Source: Solibacillus sp. FSL R5-0449 (lineage in GTDB: Bacteria > Bacillota > Bacilli > Bacillales_A > Planococcaceae). Taken from it: a DNA stretch of 64,000 bases. Positions 18,105 through 28,098 of this stretch are shown one piece after another (position 1 is the stretch's first letter; each line of letters starts with the position of its first letter). The stretch lies in NCBI RefSeq assembly GCF_037975215.1, contig NZ_CP150239.1, positions 658,001 to 722,000 on the forward strand, written 5' to 3'. The notes under the pieces were generated by a model. The model saw nothing but the letters and a program-made list of their open reading frames with translations. It ran no database searches and was not told the DNA's origin. Made by a program: the position numbers and the translations under genes.

Positions 18105-19247
18105 ATGAAAATTGGTATTGTAGGAAATTACGGAAATGATAATAATGGAGACGAGGCGATTTTATTAAGTATTATTCGCCAGCTGCAGAAGGTATTTCAA
18201 ATAGATACAAAAAATATTACGGTTTTTAGTAATAATCCTAAACAAACTGCTGAACGTTATACTGTGCAAAGTTACCCTTTATACTACAAAAACGGTAATG
18301 CTGTGAAAACGTTTATGAAGACGTACAAAGAGAATTCCAACGTCGTGAAAAACCTTGATTTCGTCGTAATCGGCGGCGGCGGTATTTTAATGGACCATTA
18401 TAAACGCGAAGCACCGTTATATGGTTCGTACGCGATGATGGCGAAAAATAACAATGTACCGTATGTTGTCTATGGCTGTGGTGCCGGTCCGCTTAACACA
18501 GGTTTAGGGAAATGGTTTATCCGCTATATGGCCAAGCATGCACAAAATATTTCAGTGCGTGACCCGCAATCAAAACAGCTGCTTAAAACAATTGGTGTAA
18601 AACGTGATGTTCCTGTTATTGGAGACCCTGCATTTAGTTTAGAAGTAGAACGTTCAGATTATAGTGAAAAACCAAAATCGGTTGGGGTTACAGCAGTTCC
18701 CTACTATAATGCTTCATACTGGCCAACAGGCGATGTGACAAAATACGAAAACTATATTGATGGTATGGCGAAAAACCTGGACCGTCTAATTGAAGAGCAT
18801 AATGTCGATGTAACTTTTTTTGCGACTAAATATCCGCAAGATGCTGATGTGACAAAGGATATCCAAGCTAAAATGAAGCATCCGGAAAACACAAAAATTA
18901 TTGATGAAAACTTGCCGCCGCAGCGTATTTTACAAATTACGTCCACATTTGATGTGCTGATCGGTACAAGACTTCATTCATTAATATTGGCAACAGATGC
19001 GAAAACGCCGATTATCGGTGTGTCATATCATGTGAAGGTTAATGACTTTTTACAAATGGCAGGGCTAGGAAACTATTCATTACCGATTGATTCACTTCAT
19101 GAATCAGACGAGAAGTTTGCGATGCTTTTTAACGATATGGCAGTAGATTGGAACGGTGCACAAAACTTAGCGGCTCGTACAAATGCATCATTTAAAGAAA
19201 AATCAGCATTAGGGGAGCAGCTTTTAAAAGAAGGTGCGAAAAAGTAA
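18105..19247 (+). CDS. csaB: Polysaccharide pyruvyl transferase, CsaB type
   Basis: 380 residues of the polysaccharide pyruvyl transferase family. The N-terminus GIVGNYGNDNNGDEAILLSI matches the CsaB-like start, and TRLHSLILA with YHVK are conserved in the C-terminal half. CsaB adds a pyruvyl ketal to secondary wall polysaccharide, which is the ligand of SLH domains. The many SLH proteins in this window fit that role well. It acts in the cytoplasm on the lipid-linked precursor. It is the first gene of a tight three-gene operon and overlaps the next start by one base. Assignment to CsaB rather than another pyruvyl transferase rests on context. Confidence 0.85.
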   Translation: MKIGIVGNYGNDNNGDEAILLSIIRQLQKVFQIDTKNITVFSNNPKQTAERYTVQSYPLYYKNGNAVKTFMKTYKENSNVVKNLDFVVIGGGGILMDHYKREAPLYGSYAMMAKNNNVPYVVYGCGAGPLNTGLGKWFIRYMAKHAQNISVRDPQSKQLLKTIGVKRDVPVIGDPAFSLEVERSDYSEKPKSVGVTAVPYYNASYWPTGDVTKYENYIDGMAKNLDRLIEEHNVDVTFFATKYPQDADVTKDIQAKMKHPENTKIIDENLPPQRILQITSTFDVLIGTRLHSLILATDAKTPIIGVSYHVKVNDFLQMAGLGNYSLPIDSLHESDEKFAMLFNDMAVDWNGAQNLAARTNASFKEKSALGEQLLKEGAKK

Positions 19248-20335
19248 TGAAAAAAGTATTCGTCATTAGCAATATGTACCCTTCAAAGGAACATTTAGCT
19301 TACGGCATTTTCGTGAAAAATCAGGTTGAGCAACTGGAACGAGAAGGAATCGAAACAGTGCTAGCAGTAAATACCAATCCCGCAACAGGGAAGAAAAATG
19401 TTATTTTAAAATATTTAAAATGGGCACAGCAGTTTATGCGAGTTTTCCGTGCAAACAAGCGTAATATTTCGCTAACACATAGCCATTACGTTTTTCCGAG
19501 CGGGATGTTCAGCTACTATTTAAAAAAGCGTCACAATATACCGTATATCGTGACAGCACATGGTGGCGATATTAACAAAATGGCCAAAAAAGGCGGGCAA
19601 ATCCGTGAGTTTACGGAGAAGATTTTACAGTCTGCAGATCATGTCATTGCAGTAGGGGAAGAGCTTGCTGCAACGATTGAAACAACTTTCCATGTTGAAA
19701 ACGATAAAATTTCGGTGATGAGCATGGGAATTGATCGTACGGTTTTCAAAGAAGCGGACGATAAAAAACAATGTGCCAAAGAGTTAGGGATGGATCCCGA
19801 TAAGACAAACTTTTTATTCGTAGGTAACATCATACGGGAAAAAGGCGTTACAGAACTTGTGAGGGCATTCAATAAAGTAACGGAATCCCTTCCGGAACAA
19901 GCCGCTCTTTATTGTGTCGGATCGACAAAAGATAGTAATTTTACTAGTAAAGTAAAAGAGCTGGCTAAGGACAATACAGCAATTCACTTTATCGAACCGA
20001 TGCCGCAGCAGGAGTTGGCGCGTTATTTCCAGGCGGCAGATGTTTTCGTACTGCCTTCTTATATTGAAGGACTGGGATTAGTAGCTTTAGAGGCAATGAG
20101 CTGCGGCGTACCGGTCATTGCATCGGATGTCGGGGGACTGCATTATATGCTGGCGGATGGAGCAGGGGTATTAGTTCCTCCCAAAGACGAAATTTTACTT
20201 CAGCTGGCTCTTGAAAATGCAGTGAAAAAAGGGATTGCAGTGAATGAAGCGCGTGTAGCCGAGCTGCTTCATACACATGATGCAAAAAATATTATTGCGC
20301 GTTTAAAAGGGCTCTACACAACACATGCGAAATAA
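19247..20335 (+). CDS. GT4-family glycosyltransferase
   Basis: 362 residues with the two Rossmann-like domains of GT-B enzymes. The N-terminal half has PSKEHLAYGIFVKNQ and VTAHGGD, and the C-terminal half has FVGNIIREKG and PSYIEGLGLVALEAMSCG, the usual nucleotide-sugar site of family 4. It overlaps csaB by one base, so the two are translationally coupled. It probably adds a sugar to the same wall polysaccharide. Donor and acceptor cannot be read from the sequence. Confidence 0.85.
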   Translation: MKKVFVISNMYPSKEHLAYGIFVKNQVEQLEREGIETVLAVNTNPATGKKNVILKYLKWAQQFMRVFRANKRNISLTHSHYVFPSGMFSYYLKKRHNIPYIVTAHGGDINKMAKKGGQIREFTEKILQSADHVIAVGEELAATIETTFHVENDKISVMSMGIDRTVFKEADDKKQCAKELGMDPDKTNFLFVGNIIREKGVTELVRAFNKVTESLPEQAALYCVGSTKDSNFTSKVKELAKDNTAIHFIEPMPQQELARYFQAADVFVLPSYIEGLGLVALEAMSCGVPVIASDVGGLHYMLADGAGVLVPPKDEILLQLALENAVKKGIAVNEARVAELLHTHDAKNIIARLKGLYTTHAK

Positions 20336-20366
20336 AGTAATTGTAACTAAAGGAATGTGATAAGCG

Positions 20367-21884
20367 TTGAAAGGAATTTTAAAAATAATAGGGGCCGTCG
20401 CGGTTATTAATATTTTAGCGCGTCTGGTCGGCTTTGCCCGTGAAACATATATCGGGATTGAATTTGGTACAACTTTATATTCAGACAGTATTGTTAATGC
20501 TTATACAATTCCAAACTTTTTATATTTAGTTATTGGCGGAGCGTTTACGACGGCGTTTATATCCATTTACCATAAGACGTCATCGAGCATTACGGAATAT
20601 ATACAGCGAACGTTTACAACGATTGTTGTTTCGATTACGCTCATTGTCATTTTATTTATGGTGTTGGCTGATCCGATCTTAATGCAATTTTTCCAAGTTG
20701 ATAATCAGGCGGAATATGAAATACTGCGCTCGCTTTACTACTGGATGATGCCATCGACGATTATGCTCGTTTTATCGACATGGATGAGCGGTATTTTAAA
20801 TGTTCAGGGCCGCTATCATTTATCAGCATTTTCGGTGCTTATTTATAACGGTTCATTTTTACTTGTATCCGTAATCTTATCCATTACGATGGGTCCGATC
20901 GGAATGGGGATCGGGGCATTGGTCGGTGCAATCTGTATGTTCCTGTTCCTTGTATTCGGAGTTCGGAATGTGAAAGAAATGTCCTTCAAGCCCGACTTTA
21001 AACAGGCTGAAGATCAGAAAATGCTTTGGAAAGTAGCGTTGCCGATTATGCTTGGCGGTGCGACTGCACAGCTTTACATTTTAATTCAGCGATTCTTTAC
21101 GAATATGCTGGAAGCCGGTGTTCCGTCAGCGATGAACTATGCGACAAAAATGTCCCAGTTTCCGCAGGCAATTTTAATGACTGCTGTAACGACGGTTATT
21201 TTCCCGTTACTCAGTAAAAAAGAGGGAGAAGGGGACACAGAATCGGTCAAACAACTTTATGTTCGCGGGATGCGTTTATTATATATACTCGTATTGCCTG
21301 TTTCGGTGTTCTTCTACTTCCAGGCAGAAGGTGTTGTCCGCATCATATTTGAATATAAAGAATTTAATGCAGCATCTACAGCGATTACAGCACCATTGCT
21401 GCAAGTATTCAGTACGACGATGTTCTTCCTTGCTGCGAACACATACATTACGCGTTTCTACTATGCGAAGGGCAACTCCGTTTTACCGATGATTTTCAGT
21501 ATTTTAACGGTATTCGGTGTAAATATTGCGGTCGTTTTGGCGACCATCGATGAAATGGGTGCAAATGCGGTTGCTTTAGGAACGCTGATCAGTGCCATCA
21601 TAAACTTCCTGTTGCTTGTCATTGTGCTTCAAAGTAAGTATCAGTTGAAACTTTTGGACAAAAATGTTGGTCAGCTATTTAAGTTAGTTATAATCGGATT
21701 AATTTTTGTTGCAATTAACTGGGCGATTGCTCAATGGATTGTAATAGATCAGAAATGGCTTCATGTAATTGCTACATTTATTGTCGCATCGATCAGCTAT
21801 GTTGTATTGCTGTTTGCTTTCAAAATGGATGAGCTGCAGCAAATTACAAGCAAAGTAAAAGGTAAGATTTCACGAAAAAAATAA
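20367..21884 (+). CDS. MurJ-like lipid flippase of the MVF/MOP superfamily
   Basis: 505 residues, about 14 membrane segments. The start KGILKIIGAVAVINILARL with GFARE and the later NYATKMSQFPQAI are typical of the MurJ/MviN family. MurJ moves lipid II across the membrane. As the third gene of the csaB operon, this member may instead move the lipid-linked wall polysaccharide. That is inference, because flippases of both roles look alike. The start is TTG with AAAGGA about twelve bases upstream. A terminator follows. Confidence 0.82.
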   Translation: MKGILKIIGAVAVINILARLVGFARETYIGIEFGTTLYSDSIVNAYTIPNFLYLVIGGAFTTAFISIYHKTSSSITEYIQRTFTTIVVSITLIVILFMVLADPILMQFFQVDNQAEYEILRSLYYWMMPSTIMLVLSTWMSGILNVQGRYHLSAFSVLIYNGSFLLVSVILSITMGPIGMGIGALVGAICMFLFLVFGVRNVKEMSFKPDFKQAEDQKMLWKVALPIMLGGATAQLYILIQRFFTNMLEAGVPSAMNYATKMSQFPQAILMTAVTTVIFPLLSKKEGEGDTESVKQLYVRGMRLLYILVLPVSVFFYFQAEGVVRIIFEYKEFNAASTAITAPLLQVFSTTMFFLAANTYITRFYYAKGNSVLPMIFSILTVFGVNIAVVLATIDEMGANAVALGTLISAIINFLLLVIVLQSKYQLKLLDKNVGQLFKLVIIGLIFVAINWAIAQWIVIDQKWLHVIATFIVASISYVVLLFAFKMDELQQITSKVKGKISRKK

Positions 21885-21895
21885 TATGATGAAGC

Positions 21896-21930
21896 GCGTA
21901 TCCTAAAATTTAATAGGATACGCCTTTTTA
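21896..21930 (+). terminator. Terminator of the csaB operon
   Basis: GCGTATCCT pairs with AGGATACGC, followed by CTTTTTA. Confidence 0.85.
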
Positions 21931-22198
21931 GTACCTGCTTATTAAAGAAGAGATTAAAATTATAAAATCCCTTTTCGCTTAAAATTTTATATTTTACTAT
22001 CCGCAATTTGTCCTGATATAAGGATAAACCGCATTTTGCTAAGTTATGTCAATTGGTTGCTGATATTAATGAGAAATGTTAGTTATATGACAGAAAACTT
22101 TATTTTAAAAAAACTTTACTATATAATCATAAGTGGAATAATTGGAATTTAATATATAATTTACTAAACATCTAAAATAGAGATAAGGGTGGAGAAGT

Positions 22199-22795
22199 AT
22201 GGCAAGAGGACGACGTGTAAATTCATGCGGTGAAAAAAGTAAAAAATTATTATTGGAAAAAGCAATTGAGTTATTTTCTACATATGGTTATCATCAAACA
22301 AAAATCAGTGATATTGTGAAATCGGCAAATTTGACGCAGCCGACGTTTTATTTATATTTCCAAAGCAAGGAAACTTTATTTAACGATTTAAATGAGAAGT
22401 TTCACAATGAATTAACTGATATTTTTTCTAGTTCTGCAAATGGCATAAATGACGGGAAATTTGGAATCGATCTTATTCAGGGAAGTCTGACACATATTTT
22501 CAATTATTTTATCGAAAACCCTAACTTGACGAAAATCGGTTTTTACGAAGCAGAGCAATCAACGGCCGTGAAGGAAATGCTCGTTTCTAAATTGATACAT
22601 ATCCTTAACACACAACTAAAAGATTCCGACGTTGTAAAGCAGGTCGATGCTACTATTCTGGCAGAAAGTCTTGTTGGTTCGGTGGAACGACTGACATTGA
22701 CTAACCTGCTTACAAATAAATCGAATCCGGAACAGCTGGCAAAAGAGATTTGCATGATTTATTTTGCAACGGAGCTAAGTTTAGTACATTCATAA
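22199..22795 (+). CDS. TetR-family transcriptional regulator
   Basis: 198 residues. The N-terminal HTH (about 20-65) reads TKISDIVKSANLTQPTFYLY then FQSKETLF, as in TetR proteins. The C-terminal ligand domain is not matched to a known subtype. ATG follows GGGTGGAG. It is a single gene whose target is not evident; divergent partners are absent and the next gene (ctp) converges on it. The region 21931-22198 before it is AT-rich with a TATAAT-like hexamer near 22123 but no clear operator. Confidence 0.85.
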   Translation: MARGRRVNSCGEKSKKLLLEKAIELFSTYGYHQTKISDIVKSANLTQPTFYLYFQSKETLFNDLNEKFHNELTDIFSSSANGINDGKFGIDLIQGSLTHIFNYFIENPNLTKIGFYEAEQSTAVKEMLVSKLIHILNTQLKDSDVVKQVDATILAESLVGSVERLTLTNLLTNKSNPEQLAKEICMIYFATELSLVHS

Positions 22796-22799
22796 AATT

Positions 22800-22840
22800 G
22801 AAATGAGACGATTGCCTTTGTGCAAATCGTCTCATTTTCG
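22800..22840. terminator. Bidirectional terminator between tetR and ctp
   Basis: AAATGAGACGAT and ATCGTCTCATTT form a 12-bp stem with T-rich tails in both directions, serving the two convergent genes. Confidence 0.8.
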
Positions 22841-22841
22841 T

Positions 22842-24212
22842 TTACTGTTTTGTTGTTACGTGCAAATAAATACCGGATTTTAAATTTTTGCCTTTTTCGT
22901 TTTTAACTTTAGGATGAACGATCAGTGCATACTCTTTGCCGGCCGTTAACTCTTTTTCTGGTGTCACAACGAGCTGTTGACCCGATAATTTGTACGTTGT
23001 TTTTACAGTATCTGCGCCTAGCTCCACTAATTCAACGGAAGAAGTATCTAGCTCTTTCGCCAGTTTAGCGGAAAACTTGATTGTGAAAGTTTTGTTTAAT
23101 GGAACTTTCTTTAATACAGCAAGTTCTTTATAGTTTTTCAAGTTTGAAGCGATTATGTCGTAATGTGCTTTATAGAGCGGTTCACTTACTGTTTTAATAT
23201 GAGGTTTAACCCCGACTTCATTTATTTTCGTGTCGTTTGGACCATAAAAATGACCTACTGTTAATTTTAGGAAACTGCCATCTTCAAGCTCATAAAATGC
23301 CTGCATAGAGCCTTTACCATAAGTTGTTTCCCCGTAAAGCGTAACTGCTTTTTGATCGGCAAGTGCTGCTGCAGTCATTTCCGATGAACTTGCACTATAT
23401 CTATTTACTAGCATTTTCGTATTTTCAGGGAATGTTGTTGATTGCTTCATCGAACGTACAATAGATGTCCCCGAAGCTTCCTTCAGCTTGTAAGCATAGG
23501 TGGCGTTCGGAAACATTCCGATAAGCTGTTCTGCTGCTGTAACATAGCCCCCTCCGTTATTTTGCAAATCGAAAATAAATGATTTTGCCCCTTTATTTTT
23601 CAAATCGCGAATTGCTTTTGATACAAGGCTTGCCGTATCATTTGAAAATGAATTCAATGAAATATAGCCCGTATTTCCGTACAAAAGCTTTGTTTCCACA
23701 TTAGGAAGAGAGAAAGATTTACGTGTTAATTTTTTCGTTAAAACAGTGCCGTCTTCACGTGTAACCGTAATTGAGACTGTTGTATTTGCCGCTCCCTTTA
23801 TACGGGAAGAAGCCTGGTCGATAGTTAGATCAGCAACAGGTTTCCCATCGATCTCTGTGATGATATCGCCAACTTTTAAACCTGCATTTTTTGCACTGCC
23901 ACCATCAATCAGTTCGGAAATTTGAATACCGCTTTCTACTTTCTCAATGACGACACCGATACCTACAGTCGTAAGGTCCACACCATTAATAAACTCATCG
24001 AATTCTTCCGGCGTAAAATAAGCAGAATAGGGATCGAGCATTTCTGCCAGTTGCTCAAGGCTTGTGGCACGATTGATGTCGCCGCTAACATTCCCTACAT
24101 AGTTTTGCTTAACAATCTGTTTTGCCTCATCTAAAGGAGCACCTAGTACTGTTAAAGGTACAGCCAGGCACATGATGAAAAACAGCATTGCTGATAAATG
24201 TTTTTTTAGCAT
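22842..24212 (-). CDS. C-terminal processing peptidase, S41 family, with PDZ domain
   Basis: 456 residues. A signal peptide (about 1-24) is followed by a PDZ domain (about 90-160, with GIGVVIEKVESGIQ and AGLKVGDIITEIDG), an S41 protease domain (about 165-335) and a C-terminal Ig-like domain (about 355-455). The Ser/Lys pair is seen in YSASSSEM and GETTYGKGSMQ. Such Ctp proteases trim or degrade exported proteins. The Ig-like tail is unusual for CtpA/CtpB and may hold it near the wall. ATG 24212 follows AGGTGG. A monocistronic minus-strand gene. Confidence 0.88.
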   Translation of the reverse strand: MLKKHLSAMLFFIMCLAVPLTVLGAPLDEAKQIVKQNYVGNVSGDINRATSLEQLAEMLDPYSAYFTPEEFDEFINGVDLTTVGIGVVIEKVESGIQISELIDGGSAKNAGLKVGDIITEIDGKPVADLTIDQASSRIKGAANTTVSITVTREDGTVLTKKLTRKSFSLPNVETKLLYGNTGYISLNSFSNDTASLVSKAIRDLKNKGAKSFIFDLQNNGGGYVTAAEQLIGMFPNATYAYKLKEASGTSIVRSMKQSTTFPENTKMLVNRYSASSSEMTAAALADQKAVTLYGETTYGKGSMQAFYELEDGSFLKLTVGHFYGPNDTKINEVGVKPHIKTVSEPLYKAHYDIIASNLKNYKELAVLKKVPLNKTFTIKFSAKLAKELDTSSVELVELGADTVKTTYKLSGQQLVVTPEKELTAGKEYALIVHPKVKNEKGKNLKSGIYLHVTTKQ

Positions 24213-24407
24213 GAGTCCACCTCATCAATTTTATTTTTCTATAATGTAATGCGTAATACCATGATACGGATATTACCATATTTTATCATGAAAACTTCCC
24301 GGATTTATGGGAAGGATAAAAAATATTTTAAGCTATTATTAGTCAATAAAAGAGGATAAGCTACAAGTTTTTACACTTATAACTTACCCCCTAAAAGATA
24401 GTTAAAC

Positions 24408-25727
24408 TTATTTTCGTTTAGCTAAATACATAATGTAGCCGATAACACCGCCGACTAATGCAGGGACAACCCATGCAATGCCTTGCTCATAAAACGGGAA
24501 GATTGACAAAAAATTATCGTATGCTTCAATTTCAAAGCCGGCAGTTTTGATACCATCATAAATTGCAACAATACCTGTGAAAATTAAAGCCATACCATAT
24601 ACGCTCGGTGCGTGGTTGAATAAATTTCCGAATAGTGCAAAAACCATTAACACAATTGCGAACGGATAAATTGCAACTAACACAGGTAACGACAATTTAA
24701 TTAAATCAGCTAATCCGAAGTTTGATACCCCGAAGCTGAATAGTGCAAAAATCACTAAGTACACTTGGTAAGATATTTTCGGGAAGATCTTATTGAAAAA
24801 TGTTGCATTTGCAGATAAAAGACCTACAGATGTTGTTAAACAAGCTAAAATGATAACGGCAGATAAAATAATCTTACCGGCTTGTCCAAATAATTGTTGT
24901 GCTGCCAAGGAGATAATTGTACCGCCATCTTCATGGAAGCCGATTGCCGATGTACTTGTTACCCCAATGTAACCTAACGATACATAAACAAATGCTAAAC
25001 CAATTGCAGCGACAATCCCTGCGAAAATTGTAATTTTAACCTGTTTTGCTCTATCCGTTATGCCACGGCCAACTAATGATTGAACGATAACAATCCCGAA
25101 TACTAGTGATGCGAGTACGTCCATCGTTAAGTAACCTTGTATGAACGATTCTCCAAATGCGTTATTAATATATGGTCCCTGCGCTTCACCAGGTTCACCT
25201 AACGGAGTAATAACGGCTTTAATCGCAAGTAAACAAATAACGATTAAAAGAGCAGGTGTTAAAATTTTTCCGACACGGTCAACGATTTTTGTCGGATTAT
25301 ATGCTAAGTAGAATGTGATTCCAAAGAAGATAAGTGTTGTAACGAATAATGGAATCCAGCTACCTTTCATTGCTTCTGTTAAAAACGGTTCCACACCGAT
25401 TGAATATGATACAGCGCCAGTACGCGGAATTGCAAAGAATGGTCCGATCGACAAGTAAATAATTGAAGTGAAAATTATACCGAAATACGGATTAATTCGG
25501 CCGGCCAATATTTCTAAATCTCCGCCATTTTTTGCTACGGCAATAATACCTAATAGAGGCAGCCCGACTCCTGTTATTAAAAATCCGATCATGGATATTA
25601 CAATATTTTCCCCCGCCATTTGGCCTAATTGTGGTGGGAATATGATGTTACCTGCACCTAGGAATAATGCAAATAACATAAAACCTACCGCGATATTCTC
25701 ACGGAAAAAACTTGACTTGCTATTCAT
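24408..25727 (-). CDS. brnQ: Branched-chain amino acid transporter, BrnQ family
   Basis: 439 residues with about 12 membrane segments. The N-terminal FALFLGAGNIIFPPQLG is the BrnQ signature. These are cation-coupled importers of Leu, Ile and Val in the cytoplasmic membrane. ATG 25727 lies after a weak AGGAG-like site. It has no operon partners. No T-box or leucine leader was seen in the upstream 300 bases, though I cannot rule out a CodY site by eye. Confidence 0.92.
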   Translation of the reverse strand: MNSKSSFFRENIAVGFMLFALFLGAGNIIFPPQLGQMAGENIVISMIGFLITGVGLPLLGIIAVAKNGGDLEILAGRINPYFGIIFTSIIYLSIGPFFAIPRTGAVSYSIGVEPFLTEAMKGSWIPLFVTTLIFFGITFYLAYNPTKIVDRVGKILTPALLIVICLLAIKAVITPLGEPGEAQGPYINNAFGESFIQGYLTMDVLASLVFGIVIVQSLVGRGITDRAKQVKITIFAGIVAAIGLAFVYVSLGYIGVTSTSAIGFHEDGGTIISLAAQQLFGQAGKIILSAVIILACLTTSVGLLSANATFFNKIFPKISYQVYLVIFALFSFGVSNFGLADLIKLSLPVLVAIYPFAIVLMVFALFGNLFNHAPSVYGMALIFTGIVAIYDGIKTAGFEIEAYDNFLSIFPFYEQGIAWVVPALVGGVIGYIMYLAKRK

Positions 25728-26033
25728 GTTAACTAAACTCCTTTAATTTGAAAATACAAAGTTTTCTAAAAATTTAAATCTTTTAACAAGAACTAATTCT
25801 ATCATATAATTATTAAAATACAAGCTTATTTTCAGAAAACAATTTGCGCCAATTCAGTAACTATGAAATGTTTTTGAACTTCTATTTCATAATATTGATA
25901 TATAAGTATAATAATAAGGAAGAGAATGAATTTATCTGTAGAATTTTCTCCAAAAAAGAGGGTTGAATACTCTATTAAATATTAAGTAAAATAGAGTAAA
26001 ATTTAGTTTCATTGAAATGGGGGAGTTTTCATA
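25728..26033. other. 306-bp divergent intergenic region, brnQ to LysM-NlpC gene
   Basis: AT-rich. A sigma-A-like promoter for the rightward gene is marked separately. Nothing else structured was seen. Confidence 0.5.
25963..25992 (+). promoter_or_regulatory. Possible sigma-A promoter for the LysM-NlpC gene
   Basis: TTGAAT, 18 bases, TAAAAT. Spacing and hexamers are near consensus and it lies about 40 bases before the start codon. Confidence 0.4.
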
Positions 26034-27035
26034 TTGAATAAGAAATGGAAGGTAGTGTTGACAGGTTTAACGTTTTCACTAGCCTTATTCGTCGCACCAG
26101 ATGCCGAAGCGTCCACTTATACGGTGAAACATGGCGATACGTTAACAAAAATTGCGAAAGCGCACAATACGACGATCAATCAGCTTAAACAATGGAACAA
26201 CCTATCTCAGGATCGAATTTTTATCGCACAAAAACTGGTTGTTACGCCAGCAAAAAGTGCAGTAAATGCAGTGAGCAAATCACCGGCAGTAACCAAAGCG
26301 GCTGCTGCAACAACTGCACCAAAAACGACGGCAGTTTCTGTTGTAGAGGAAAAAGTTGAAAGTCCGCAAAATACAGTATCTCATACGGTTATAAAAGGGG
26401 ATAATTTAACAAAGATCGCTAAAAAGTACAGTATCTCGGTAGCAAGCATTAAACAGTTGAACAATTTAAAATCTGATGCGATTAAAGTTGGTCAAAAGCT
26501 GACAATCAGCCAGCAGGCAACTAAAGACTTGGCTGTTGAAGCTCCTTCTGCCAAAACAGTAGAGGCAGAAATTAATTTCAGTCAAACAGCAGACGAAGCG
26601 ATTGAAAAACAGTTAAAGAAGGAAGTTGCACTGCCGGGGAAGGTTTCCCAACAAACAGAGCGCCTATACGGACAAGCTATTCAAGCGGCTAACGCTGTAT
26701 TAGGTACACCTTATAAATATGGCGGAACAACAATAGAAGGATTTGACTGCAGCGGCTTTGTAAACTACATATTTAATTCAGTCGGAGTCCAGATGGATCG
26801 TAAAAGCAGCCTTATGTATTTCGAACAAGATACGACAAAAGTGACGCAACCTGTACCGGGTGATTTAGTATTTTTCAAAAATACATTTATCCCGACGATT
26901 TCACATATGGGTATCTATTTAGGGAACAATGAATTTATCCATGCGGGATCGAAAGGTATTACGATTTCTAATGTTCAGGAAAAATATTGGGCTGAGCGCT
27001 TTGTCGCGTATAAACGACTTAATAATTTAAAATAA
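26034..27035 (+). CDS. LysM-NlpC/P60 endopeptidase (LytE/CwlS type)
   Basis: 333 residues. A signal peptide ends near residue 27. Two LysM domains at about 28-72 and 116-160 (YTVKHGDTLTKIAKAHNTTI and HTVIKGDNLTKIAKKYSI) are joined by an Ala/Thr-rich linker. An NlpC/P60 domain occupies about 215-333 with FDCSGFVNYIF and ISHMGIYLG. It is a peptidoglycan D,L-endopeptidase held on glycan by LysM rather than SLH. The start is TTG with GGGGGAG upstream. It resembles B. subtilis LytE/LytF/CwlS in layout. Confidence 0.92.
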   Translation: MNKKWKVVLTGLTFSLALFVAPDAEASTYTVKHGDTLTKIAKAHNTTINQLKQWNNLSQDRIFIAQKLVVTPAKSAVNAVSKSPAVTKAAAATTAPKTTAVSVVEEKVESPQNTVSHTVIKGDNLTKIAKKYSISVASIKQLNNLKSDAIKVGQKLTISQQATKDLAVEAPSAKTVEAEINFSQTADEAIEKQLKKEVALPGKVSQQTERLYGQAIQAANAVLGTPYKYGGTTIEGFDCSGFVNYIFNSVGVQMDRKSSLMYFEQDTTKVTQPVPGDLVFFKNTFIPTISHMGIYLGNNEFIHAGSKGITISNVQEKYWAERFVAYKRLNNLK

Positions 27036-27042
27036 TATGATG

Positions 27043-27089
27043 AAGAACTAATGTGTGTTGTTGAAAAAGCACATATTAGTTCTTTTTTT
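27043..27089 (+). terminator. Terminator after LysM-NlpC gene
   Basis: AAGAACTAATGTGTG pairs with CACATATTAGTTCTT (one mismatch), followed by a T-run. The rest of the 27,036-27,352 gap holds the WalR-type box noted next. Confidence 0.85.
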
Positions 27090-27248
27090 GTTACAGGAAT
27101 TCATCGTAATATTACAAATGTTACGAAAAACGCTTTAAATATTGGTTAATATTACAAATAATAGCGGTAATTGTTTGGATGTTAGTTTAAAATCCCTTTT
27201 AAAAATAGGTTCTTTGGCAATGTTTGAAGTTATTTCAAAACGGGTAAA

Positions 27249-27265
27249 TGTAACTTTGTTGTTAC
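27249..27265 (+). promoter_or_regulatory. Candidate WalR box upstream of NlpC/P60 gene
   Basis: TGTAAC, five bases, TGTTAC matches the WalR two-hexamer consensus exactly. A TATAAAAT-like -10 lies a few bases downstream. It fits activation of a wall hydrolase gene by WalRK. Confidence 0.55.
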
Positions 27266-27352
27266 ATAACTGTAATGTTATAAAATAGAATCCCGTGTTA
27301 ACCTAATATCAATTAAGTTTTCAGAAAATTATTAATTGGTTGGAGGAACACG

Positions 27353-27901
27353 ATGGATTACTTGAAATTATTACGCAACACCGTACTAACTTTGGCAGCA
27401 GCCTTCGTAATTTTCTTCGCACCGGTAAATGAAAATGAAGCTTCTGCAGAAACGGCTTACTCAATTGATGAGTTAAAAGAAGTCTCTTCAAAATATTTAG
27501 GAGTTCGCTATTCATACGGCGGTACATCAGCAAAAGGCTTTGACTGCTCAGGCTATGTACGTCATGTATTTAAAGAACTAGGCATCACATCACTGAATCG
27601 CACATCTTCAGAAATGTATACACAAGGTACGAAAGTTAAGAAAGCCGACCTTGAGCCAGGCGATTTAGTATTTTTCAACACATCAGGCAAACGCATCTCT
27701 CATGTAGGGATTTACATTGGTTCAGGAAAATTCATTCATGCTTCTACAAGCAAGGGTGTTATTAAAACAAGCATTAACGACAAATATTACTGGGGGAAAA
27801 AGTACGTAGGTGCTAAACGTATCGCGAACTTCTCCACAGCAGAAGCGATTGTAGCGGCTGCAGACGATTCAGATGTAGACAATACACCAGAAGCAGAATA
27901 A
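27353..27901 (+). CDS. Secreted NlpC/P60 endopeptidase
   Basis: 182 residues with a signal peptide (about 1-33) and a single NlpC/P60 domain (about 40-160). Catalytic blocks are FDCSGYVRHVF, ISHVGIYIG and FIHAS. There is no LysM or SLH anchor; the tail is short and acidic. It is the third NlpC/P60 hydrolase in 23 kb and the catalytic domain is close in sequence to that of the SLH-linked one near 5.2 kb, suggesting duplication within the family. ATG follows GGAGG at good spacing. Confidence 0.9.
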   Translation: MDYLKLLRNTVLTLAAAFVIFFAPVNENEASAETAYSIDELKEVSSKYLGVRYSYGGTSAKGFDCSGYVRHVFKELGITSLNRTSSEMYTQGTKVKKADLEPGDLVFFNTSGKRISHVGIYIGSGKFIHASTSKGVIKTSINDKYYWGKKYVGAKRIANFSTAEAIVAAADDSDVDNTPEAE

Positions 27902-27947
27902 TACATAGATTATACACACTACTACATACTGCAAAATTCGTAATTAC

Positions 27948-27981
27948 AATCTCTCACCTTTTATAGGGTGGGGGATTTTTA
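27948..27981 (+). terminator. Terminator after NlpC/P60 gene
   Basis: AATCTCTCACC pairs with GGGTGGGGGATT, then a T-run. Confidence 0.7.
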
Positions 27982-28098
27982 GTTTGTTTTGAAATATAGA
28001 ATGGGTATTGATTGTGAGTTTGAGTTCTGCTTTTAAGTCAAGTGTTGGTAGATTAATAGGTGGAACTGTGATGAAGAGGGTACATTTTAAGTAAATAA

